Below are positions 6,977-13,484 of a DNA stretch of 33,511 nucleotides, one piece after another (the first letter of the stretch is position 1; the number at the start of each line of letters is the position of its first letter). Source of the stretch: Actinomyces sp. oral taxon 448 str. F0400 (lineage in GTDB: Bacteria > Actinomycetota > Actinomycetes > Actinomycetales > Actinomycetaceae); contig NZ_GL985606.1 of assembly GCF_000220835.1 (NCBI RefSeq), positions 999,401 through 1,032,911 of the forward strand, read 5' to 3'. The position numbers were made by a program, and so were the translations under genes. A model generated the notes under the pieces. The model ran no database searches. It saw only the letters and a list, made by a program, of their open reading frames with translations, and had not been told where the DNA came from.

Positions 6977-7924
6977 ATGACGTACGACCTGACAACCATT
7001 GGCGAGGGACAGATTCGGTTGACGTGCGAACGCGGCGACCGTCTGGCCACCGCCCGCTCGCTGCGCATGACCGCCGCCGGCTCCGAGGCGAATGTCGCGG
7101 GGCTGTTGGCCGAGCTCGGCCGCTCCACGGCCTGGACGACCAAACTGCCCCGAGGCGAGCTGGCCGACCGCATCGCTCTGGAGTACTCCGCCGTCGGTGT
7201 GGATATGAGCCGCATCGTCATGGCCGATGAGGGCCGCGTCGCCCTCTACTTTCTCGAGCCCGGTGAGTTCCCCCTGCCCGGCAAGGTCACCTACGACCGC
7301 CAGTACACGCCCTTCCGCTCCATCGTCCCCGAGGAGTTCGACTGGGACGCGCTGCTCGATACCCGCGTCGTCTTCCTGACCGGAATCACGGCGGCCCTCA
7401 CGCCCGAGACCGCCCGCGTGGTGCGCTACTGCGCCGACGCCGCCTGCGAGCGGGGCGTCGACGTCGCTCTGGACGTCAACTTCCGCTCCCTGCTGTGGGA
7501 CGGCGACCAGGCCCGCACAGTGCTCGAGCCCATCGCGCGGCGGGCGGCGATCCTGTTCTGCTCGCGCTCGGACGCCGGCATCGTCTTCGGCATCGACGGC
7601 GAGGGCGTGACCGTGTGCCGCGCTCTGCGCGAGGAGATGGGCGCGCCCACGGTCGTGTCCACTGACGGCCGGGCGGGGACCTACCTGTCCACCGAGAGGA
7701 AGGATCGTGTCTTCGAGATCAAGTCGGTTCCGGTCATCGACCGTCCCGGCGCCGGCGACTCCTTCGTATCCGGCACCCTGCACGGGTGGCTCGACGGCGA
7801 CGTCGAGCACGGCATCGAGATGGGCACCAAGGTGGCTCAGCTCGCACTGACCCACCACGGCGACCTCACGCACGTGCGGCTCGGCGAGCTCCAGTTCCTC
7901 GGCAGCTCGGACATCGTCCGGTGA
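6977..7924 (+). CDS. PfkB-family carbohydrate kinase, 2-keto-3-deoxygluconate-kinase-like
   Basis: This 315-residue protein is a ribokinase/PfkB-fold sugar kinase that transfers the gamma-phosphate of ATP to a sugar hydroxyl. The N-terminal GSEANVAGLLAELG (about 35-48) is the sugar-binding signature. LDVNFR at 165-170 resembles 2-keto-3-deoxygluconate kinases, and DRPGAGDSF at 255-263 is PfkB signature 2 with the catalytic base Asp261. GAGAAGGA precedes ATG 6977 at good spacing. It is followed after 45 bases by an MFS transporter. Because that transporter does not phosphorylate its cargo, I infer that this kinase makes the phosphorylated intermediate used by the lactonase and decarboxylase-like enzyme. 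No KDG-phosphate aldolase is encoded nearby, which argues against a plain KDG kinase role. Confidence 0.86.
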   Translation: MTYDLTTIGEGQIRLTCERGDRLATARSLRMTAAGSEANVAGLLAELGRSTAWTTKLPRGELADRIALEYSAVGVDMSRIVMADEGRVALYFLEPGEFPLPGKVTYDRQYTPFRSIVPEEFDWDALLDTRVVFLTGITAALTPETARVVRYCADAACERGVDVALDVNFRSLLWDGDQARTVLEPIARRAAILFCSRSDAGIVFGIDGEGVTVCRALREEMGAPTVVSTDGRAGTYLSTERKDRVFEIKSVPVIDRPGAGDSFVSGTLHGWLDGDVEHGIEMGTKVAQLALTHHGDLTHVRLGELQFLGSSDIVR

Positions 7925-7969
7925 CGACGTCAACTCCCATTGATTCACAGTAATAAGATTGGACGGCAT

Positions 7970-9364
7970 ATGAGCGCGCAACGAGCAGTGGCGTCTGCGG
8001 CGCCTCAGGGGAAGACGGCCCCTGAACAGATCGACAACCACCGTCTCACCGGGCACCAGATCTCCCTCATCTCGATGGCCATCATCGGCAACGTGTCGGA
8101 GTTCTTCGACATGTTCCTCATCGGATTCATCGTTAACCTTTTGACCAACGCGCCCGGCTGGGAGCTCACCGGGTTCCACTCGGGCATTATCCTGGCCGGT
8201 GCCGGTCTAGGGACCGTGCTGGGGTCCATCGCCTGGGGCCGGCTGGCCGATAAGATCGGGCGTAAGCAGGCATTCATCTGGTGCATCGGCGTCCTCGTGG
8301 CCTTCACCGCGGCCTCGGCCTTCACGCCCGTCAACGGGTGGATCGTCCTGGCGATCCTGCGCACGGGCGTCGGTTTCGGCGTCGGCGGTCTCAACATCAC
8401 CTCGGTGCCCTACGTTCAGGAGTTCGTGCCCGCCAAGCAGCGTGGTCTGCTGGCGGGGCTGACGAGCGTCTTCATTCCGGCCGGCATCTTCCTGGGCGGG
8501 CTCGTCACCAAGTACCTCGGTGACGACCTCGGGTGGCGCGGCCTGATCGCCGTCGGCTGCATCCCGATCATCCTGCTGGCCTGGGCCAGGATCATTCCCG
8601 AGTCCCCCCGCTTCCTGCTCATGCGGGGCCGTGAGCAGGAAGCGAGGGACGCCTACGCCTGGGCCATGGAGATCCCCGTCGACCAGGTGGCGGAGCTCCC
8701 CGCGCTGCCGAAGGAGATCTCTGCCTCCTACTCGGTCATCTTCACCAAGTACCCCAAGCAGCTGCTCGTCGTCTCCCTCGGCTCCTTCTGCTTCATCCTG
8801 GGCTCCTTCACAGTCCAGTCCTGGGGGCAGACGCTGCTGGGCCAGTCCTTCACCTTCGCCCCCAAGACGGTGGCGACCCTGTTCATGTTCGTTTCGCTCG
8901 GCGACCTGCTCGGACGGTTGGGTTCGGCGTGGATCTCGGATCACATCGGGCGGCGCTGGACCATGTTCGGCTACGGCCTCATCGGCGCCGCCGGCGCCCT
9001 CGTAGCCGCCCTGTCCACCCGTATGGTCCACGGCGACGACGTCGGCAGCGCCGGCCACATCTTCTTCGCCGGCATCTTCATCATCATGATGTTCGGCGAC
9101 GGCGCCTTCGGCATTCTCAATGCCTTCGGCGGCGAGCAGTTCCCCACCGAGGCCCGCTCGACCGGCCTGGGGCTGGGCTACGGCATCGGCGCGGTCGCCA
9201 AGGTCGTCGGCCCGTACGTCGTCGGGGCTCTCATCGGCAATAGCGACTTGACCGCGGAGGTCGTCTTCCTGCCCTTCATGATCTTCGCAGTCCTCCTGCT
9301 GCTGGGAGGCGTCATCTACCTCTTCGCCAGGGAGACGAAGGGAGCGTCCCTGGAGGACATCTGA
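7970..9364 (+). CDS. MFS transporter, sugar or organic-acid proton symporter type
   Basis: This 464-residue integral membrane protein has about 12 hydrophobic segments in two halves. The loop 2-3 motif of the major facilitator superfamily is present (GRLADKIGRKQ) and recurs as SDHIGRRW in the second half. PESPRFLL follows segment 6, as in sugar porters and aromatic-acid/metabolite symporters. It would import an unphosphorylated solute using the proton gradient. I chose ATG 7970; an in-frame TTG at 7940 would add ten poorly conserved residues. It is the last gene of the SorC-linked set, next to the PfkB kinase, so its cargo is probably the kinase substrate or a precursor: a sugar acid, sugar lactone or ascorbate-like molecule. 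The cargo cannot be fixed from sequence. Confidence 0.88.
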   Translation: MSAQRAVASAAPQGKTAPEQIDNHRLTGHQISLISMAIIGNVSEFFDMFLIGFIVNLLTNAPGWELTGFHSGIILAGAGLGTVLGSIAWGRLADKIGRKQAFIWCIGVLVAFTAASAFTPVNGWIVLAILRTGVGFGVGGLNITSVPYVQEFVPAKQRGLLAGLTSVFIPAGIFLGGLVTKYLGDDLGWRGLIAVGCIPIILLAWARIIPESPRFLLMRGREQEARDAYAWAMEIPVDQVAELPALPKEISASYSVIFTKYPKQLLVVSLGSFCFILGSFTVQSWGQTLLGQSFTFAPKTVATLFMFVSLGDLLGRLGSAWISDHIGRRWTMFGYGLIGAAGALVAALSTRMVHGDDVGSAGHIFFAGIFIIMMFGDGAFGILNAFGGEQFPTEARSTGLGLGYGIGAVAKVVGPYVVGALIGNSDLTAEVVFLPFMIFAVLLLLGGVIYLFARETKGASLEDI

Positions 9365-9391
9365 CCCGCCCCCTCCTCCCTCCCCCGCGGA

Positions 9392-9465
9392 GACCGGCGG
9401 TGGGAACCGGTCGCACCGTCCTGGTGGCCGCCGTCGACGAGCGCCGCCCCTGCCCGGGGAGCGGC
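9392..9465 (+). terminator. Possible terminator region between the MFS gene and the convergent membrane-protein gene
   Basis: Two modest hairpins lie in this gap: GACCGG/CCGGTC at 9392-9397 and 9407-9412, and an 8-base-pair stem with one bulge at 9443-9465 (GCCGCCCC against GGGAGCGGC). Neither has a clear U-tract. Position between convergent genes is the main support. Confidence 0.35.
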
Positions 9466-9526
9466 GGCGGCTGCGTCGAGAAGTTGTGAAAGTTACGGAA
9501 GTGTGCGGGAGACCGCGGAGGAGGAG

Positions 9527-10351
9527 TCAGGCCGACGACGAGTCATCGTCGCAGGCCGGTGGTCGTCTCCCGCGAGGTGCGTTCTGCTGCGCGGACGGCT
9601 GAGGGTCCGTCGGAGTCCGGCCGTATTCGGACTGGGCCCGCCCGTCGGGAGGGGTGTAGCCGGTCGGGATCTGTCCGTAGGGAGCGTGCGGGGTCTGCCC
9701 GTAGGGATTGGTGTAGCCGGTCGCGGAGGTCGGGGCCTGTCCGTAGGGAGCGTGCGGGGCTTGTCCGTAGGGATTGGTGTAGCCGGTCGCGGAGGTCGGG
9801 GCCTGTCCGTAGGGAGCGTGCGGGGTCTGCCCGTAGAGGTTGGTGTAGCCGGTCGCGGAGGTCGGGGCCTGCCCGTAGGGAGCGTGCGGGGCCTGCCCGT
9901 AGGGAGCGTGCGGGGCCTGCCCGTAGAGGTTGGTGTAGCCGGTCGGAGTCCGCCCTCCGCCCGCTGCCGCCTGGACCCCCACCGGTTGGGCCGGCGGCGC
10001 AGCGCCCCAGGGCTGCTGGGGGACGGCGGCCTGGCCGGGGGCGAGCCGCAGGAGATCCGGCGGTAGGCCGGTGACCGGATCCCGGCCGAGCTTGTGGGCC
10101 AGCAGAGCCCGGTCGCGATTGCGGACCATGCGAGGGGCGATCTTGAGGACGAGGTCGTCGAGCAGCTGGGCGATGCCGATGAGGATGACGACCGGAATGG
10201 CGATCAGAAAGAAGGGGATGCGCACGCGGGGCCCCTTCGAGAGCCAGGCCAGGAACATGATGAATCCCACTGCCCCCAGAATGAGTATGAGGGTGAGGAT
10301 GAGGGGGTAGAGCTTCGAGCGCGGTTCCTTCGGCTTGTCTGCGTCTGCCAT
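9527..10351 (-). CDS. Small membrane protein with repeated Tyr/Pro/Gln-rich C-terminal tail
   Basis: The family is not recognised. The 274 residues begin with a short charged N-terminus, then two transmembrane segments (about 14-36 and 44-67) separated by a short basic loop. A basic region (about 70-95) follows, then a proline/glutamine-rich tail. Residues 138-230 of the tail are tandem repeats of a 22-residue unit built from GYTN[LP]YGQ, [AT]PHAPYGQ and APTSAT blocks. One copy carries an extra eight-residue PHAPYGQA block. The tail is low-complexity and probably disordered, in the style of Gly/Tyr/Pro-rich actinobacterial tails that may promote multimerisation; this role is an inference. ATG 10349-10351 is preceded by AAGGAGCCTCC. 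It sits alone between two sugar loci and shows no link to sugar metabolism. Confidence 0.82.
   Translation of the reverse strand: MADADKPKEPRSKLYPLILTLILILGAVGFIMFLAWLSKGPRVRIPFFLIAIPVVILIGIAQLLDDLVLKIAPRMVRNRDRALLAHKLGRDPVTGLPPDLLRLAPGQAAVPQQPWGAAPPAQPVGVQAAAGGGRTPTGYTNLYGQAPHAPYGQAPHAPYGQAPTSATGYTNLYGQTPHAPYGQAPTSATGYTNPYGQAPHAPYGQAPTSATGYTNPYGQTPHAPYGQIPTGYTPPDGRAQSEYGRTPTDPQPSAQQNAPRGRRPPACDDDSSSA
9662..9940 (-). repeat. In-frame 66-base tandem repeats encoding the Tyr/Pro/Gln tail
   Basis: About four units of 66 bases (22 codons), one enlarged by 24 bases (8 codons), encode residues 138-230 of the membrane protein. All length differences are multiples of three, so the frame is kept. The last unit is cut short before the unique C-terminus. 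Unit-to-unit differences are a few bases (for example NLYGQ/NPYGQ and QAP/QTP), suggesting recent expansion. Confidence 0.9.
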
Positions 10352-10615
10352 GAGGAGGCTCCTTCGCGGGGTTGGGACACGGTGACGTCGGACGCCCGGC
10401 CACAGCATCCGTCCTCACCCCGGCTGTCGCAAGGCCGTGCGTCTCTACGTCCCTCGACGAGGACTGGGCGAATGGGAGACGGACGTACCGACGACCCGCC
10501 GTCTCCGAACCGTCTCCCGCGCCCTCGCATGCTCTCATGGTCCCGGGGGAGCCGACGCGTCGGCGTTGTCGGGCTGCGCGGTTGCGTGCGGGGCGATCAG
10601 CCCGGTGCCCGCCGA

Positions 10616-11401
10616 TCAGTGCTGCCCGTAGACGTTCTGGTAGCGGTCGTTGAGCTTGTCGACCAGGTTCTGGTCGATGAGTGTGATCTCGCCGCCGGCG
10701 CGGGCGATGTGGATGGTGCGGGCGACCTCCTCGCACATGGCGGCGGCCTTGACGGCGGCACGGGCGTCCCTTCCGATGGTGAAGGGGCCGTGGTTGGCCA
10801 TGAGGACGGCCGGGGACTTCGAGTCGGACAGGGTTTCGACGATGCCGCGCCCGATGGAGTCGTCCCCGATGAGGGCGAAGGGTCCTACGGGGATGTCGCC
10901 GCCGAACTCGTCGCCCATCATGGTCAGGGCGCAGGGGATGGGCTCGCGGCGCGCCGCCCAGGCGGTGGCGTAGGTGGAGTGGGTGTGCACGATGCCGCCG
11001 ACCCGGTCCATGTGGCGGTAGACGTAGGCGTGGGCGGCGGTGTCGGAGGACGGGGTGAGAGAGGCCGGCGTGCCGTCGTCGATCTTGTCCCCCTCCAGGG
11101 TGCACACGACCATGGTGTCGGCTCTCAGCTCGTCGTAGGAGACGCCGGAGGGCTTGATGACGAACAGATCGGTCGTGATCGTCTCGCCGTTGCGCGTGAG
11201 GGTGACCCGTTCGGAGACGTTGCCGGCGGTCCACACCACCAGGCCCCACCGGGGCAGTTCGGCGTGCAGGGCCGAGACTCTCTCGCGGGTTGCCGCCACC
11301 GCCTCCTGGATATCGGCGTCCAGCTCGGACAGGACGATCTGGTCTGGTGAGGTGTGTGTCTGGGGCAACTCGGGCACCGTTCTTTCGTTCTCTCTACTCA
11401 T
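10616..11401 (-). CDS. araD: L-ribulose-5-phosphate 4-epimerase (AraD/UlaF type)
   Basis: AraD converts L-ribulose-5-phosphate to D-xylulose-5-phosphate with a zinc ion. In this 261-residue class II aldolase-fold protein, TAGNVSER (58-65), KPSGVSYDEL (83-92) and PSSDTAAH (117-124) form the phosphate- and substrate-binding loops. HTHSTYA supplies zinc ligands His139 and His141, NHGPF supplies His204, and the C-terminal DRYQNVYGQ holds the conserved tyrosine. ATG 11399-11401 is the start chosen, although it lacks a clear Shine-Dalgarno; a GTG eight codons downstream (11375-11377) follows a purine-rich stretch and is an alternative. It is divergent from an FGGY kinase with 283 bases between. It can serve arabinose catabolism or finish the UlaD/UlaE-like route. 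Confidence 0.93.
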   Translation of the reverse strand: MSRENERTVPELPQTHTSPDQIVLSELDADIQEAVAATRERVSALHAELPRWGLVVWTAGNVSERVTLTRNGETITTDLFVIKPSGVSYDELRADTMVVCTLEGDKIDDGTPASLTPSSDTAAHAYVYRHMDRVGGIVHTHSTYATAWAARREPIPCALTMMGDEFGGDIPVGPFALIGDDSIGRGIVETLSDSKSPAVLMANHGPFTIGRDARAAVKAAAMCEEVARTIHIARAGGEITLIDQNLVDKLNDRYQNVYGQH

Positions 11402-11552
11402 CAGCGTGCGTGTTGTTGTGGTGACGCCCGCACGAGCGGCGGGCCTCGCCGGTACGCCCCACTGTGCCGGTTCCGGTGCGGCGGAGCACCCGCCGCGGTG
11501 AACGGACGTGCGCCGCTGCGCAGGGGCGGCGCAGCAGGGGTGCGCCAAGCCT

Positions 11553-11601
11553 AGAGGCAAGCATTCACGTCGGGTGCGGCATCGGGCTAGCATCTGCCTC
11601 T
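11553..11601 (+). promoter_or_regulatory. Candidate promoter flanked by inverted half-sites upstream of the FGGY kinase
   Basis: TTCACG (11564-11569) and TAGCAT (11588-11593), 18 bases apart, resemble -35 and -10 elements reading toward the kinase. They are flanked by AGAGGCA (11553-11559) and TGCCTCT (11595-11601), exact inverted complements that could be half-sites for a regulator. Nothing else stands out in the divergent gap 11402-11684. Confidence 0.33.
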
Positions 11602-11684
11602 GACGTCGTCGCCGCGCTCTGGTCGGCGCCCGCCGGGCGGGGCGAGGGCGCCGCCACCCCGAGAAGCAACGGAGCAGGATTCGG

Positions 11685-13283
11685 ATGACCCCTTCCACCA
11701 CGACACCACCGCAGGCCGTCGCCCTGGATCTGAGCAGGACCGCGCTGGGCATCGAGCTCGGCTCGACCCGCATCAAGGCCGTCCTCATCGACCGGTCCCA
11801 TGCCGTCGTCGCCTCCGGCTCCCACGAGTGGGCCAACGACCTGGTCGACGGCGTGTGGACCTACGCCATCGACGACGTCGTCGCGGGGCTGCGGGCCGCC
11901 TACGCCGGGCTCGCCTGCGACCTGCGGGACCGGTACTCCATCGAGCTGACCACGGTCGGGGCCATCGGCATCTCCGCGATGATGCACGGCTACATCCCCC
12001 TGGATGCCGACGGCGAGCTGCTGACCGCCTTCCGCACCTGGCGCAACACCTTCACCCAGGAGTCCTCGGCGGTCCTGTCGGGGCTGTTCGGGCTCAACAT
12101 CCCCCAGCGCTGGTCGGTGGCCCATCTCCACCACGCCATCGTCCGCGGCGAGGAGCACGTGGCGCGCATCGCCCGCATCACAACTCTGGCGGGCTACGTC
12201 CACCACCGTCTGACGGGTCGCCACGTTCTGGGCGTGGGGGAGGCCTCGGGCGTCTTCCCCATAGGGACGGACGGCCGCTCCTTCGACGCCGGGATGGTCG
12301 CCGCCTTCGACGAAGCGGTGGATGTGCCATGGTCCCTGATCGACGTCCTGCCGCGAATCGCCGTCGCCGGTCAGGATGCCGGCACGCTGACCGCCGCCGG
12401 CGCGGCCCTGCTCGACCCCACCGGCATGCTGCGTCCCGGGGTGCCGCTGTGTCCGCCCGAGGGCGACGCCGGCACCGGCATGGTGGCCACCAACTCGGTG
12501 CGCCCGCGCACCGGCAACGTCTCGGCGGGCACCAGCGCCTTCGCCATGATCGTCCTGGAGCGGCCGTTGCGGACCCTGGTGGAGCAGATCGACCTGGTCG
12601 CCACGCCGTCGGGAGCGCCTGTGGCCATGGCCCATTCCAACAACTGCACGAGCGACCTCAACGCCTGGGTCGAGGTCTTCGACCAGTTCGCTCGGGCCAT
12701 CGGCGCCCCGGTCGAGCGCGGCCGGCTCTTCGACGTCCTGCTGGGTGCAGCGGACGACGGTTCCATGGACGACGCCGGGGTGGTGGCCTTCAACTTCCTG
12801 TCCGGGGAGCACCTGGTGGGTCTGGCCTCGGGCAGGCCCATGGTGGTGCGCCGCCCCGAGAGCACGCTGTCGCTGGCGGCCCTTATGCGCGCCCACCTGT
12901 TCGCCGCCTTCGCCTCGATGGCCTATGGCGTCAGAGTGCTGCGCGCCAATGCCGATGTCCCCATCGACTCGATGTTCGCCCACGGGGGCATCTTCGCCAC
13001 GCCCGAGATCCCTCAGCGCGTCCTGGCCGCCGCTTTCAACACGCCCGTGTCGGTGGGCGCCACCGCCTCCGAGGGCGGGGCATGGGGCATGGCCCTGCTC
13101 GCCGGTTACATGCTGTGGGCCGAGGGCCGGCCGCTGGAGGACTACCTCTCACAGGTTGTTTTCCGCGACATGGAGATCCTCACCATTGCGCCCGCGCCCG
13201 AGCAGGCCGAGGAGTATGCCCGCTACCTGGAGACGTTCATGCGGGCACTGCCGGTCGAGGCCGCGGCCGCCGAGGTCTTCTGA
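11685..13283 (+). CDS. FGGY-family pentulose kinase, probably L-ribulokinase-like
   Basis: This 532-residue FGGY kinase phosphorylates a ketopentose or related sugar with ATP. The first phosphate-binding motif is GIELGSTRIKAVLID (22-36). The catalytic aspartate is probably Asp261 in PEGDAGTGMVATNS, and a second phosphate motif GNVSAGTSAF follows at 277-286. HSNNCTSDLN (317-326) and FAHGGIFATPE are characteristic of this subgroup and differ from the xylB product at 25552. AGGA lies 8 bases before ATG 11685. Its divergent partner is araD, which uses L-ribulose-5-phosphate, so L-ribulose is the best guess; L-xylulose (LyxK-like) is possible because UlaE can act on that product. No araA isomerase is present in the window. 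It converges on transketolase. Confidence 0.85.
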   Translation: MTPSTTTPPQAVALDLSRTALGIELGSTRIKAVLIDRSHAVVASGSHEWANDLVDGVWTYAIDDVVAGLRAAYAGLACDLRDRYSIELTTVGAIGISAMMHGYIPLDADGELLTAFRTWRNTFTQESSAVLSGLFGLNIPQRWSVAHLHHAIVRGEEHVARIARITTLAGYVHHRLTGRHVLGVGEASGVFPIGTDGRSFDAGMVAAFDEAVDVPWSLIDVLPRIAVAGQDAGTLTAAGAALLDPTGMLRPGVPLCPPEGDAGTGMVATNSVRPRTGNVSAGTSAFAMIVLERPLRTLVEQIDLVATPSGAPVAMAHSNNCTSDLNAWVEVFDQFARAIGAPVERGRLFDVLLGAADDGSMDDAGVVAFNFLSGEHLVGLASGRPMVVRRPESTLSLAALMRAHLFAAFASMAYGVRVLRANADVPIDSMFAHGGIFATPEIPQRVLAAAFNTPVSVGATASEGGAWGMALLAGYMLWAEGRPLEDYLSQVVFRDMEILTIAPAPEQAEEYARYLETFMRALPVEAAAAEVF

Positions 13284-13428
13284 CCGGGCCCCGCCCCGTC
13301 GCGGGACGCGGCGCGGCGGGGCCGGACGGCCCGGCATCTCGCACGTCAGCCCCGTCTTCAGCGCCGAGATCCGGACCGTCGGGATTCCAGGTGTCCTATT
13401 GCCCACTGCTGACGGGCGGTAGCGGATA

Positions 13429-13470
13429 ACGCCGGGGCCGGCCGCTCGCACGAGCGGCCGGCCCCGGCGT
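13429..13470. terminator. Strong bidirectional terminator between the FGGY kinase and transketolase genes
   Basis: A perfect inverted repeat with 20-base arms (13429-13448 and 13451-13470) and a 2-base centre, almost entirely G and C, lies between the convergent stops at 13283 and 13485. It can fold equally well in either transcript. U-tracts are poor, as is common in high-GC actinobacteria. Confidence 0.85.
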
Positions 13471-13484
13471 CGTCCCCGACTCGG

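Noticed and set aside
7940-7969. TTG start for the MFS transporter
   Set aside because: It would add ten polar residues with no conserved character; ATG 7970 is the simpler start.
11509-11533. Hairpin TGCGCCGC/GCGGCGCA in the araD-FGGY gap
   Set aside because: Eight-base GC-only stems are frequent by chance here, and it has no clear relation to either gene's start.
11565-12983. Long minus-strand open frame opposite the FGGY kinase (and similar ones opposite the MFS, ABC, xylA and xylB genes)
   Set aside because: They mirror the codon bias of the real gene, lack recognisable motifs and ribosome-binding sites, and overlap well-supported genes completely.
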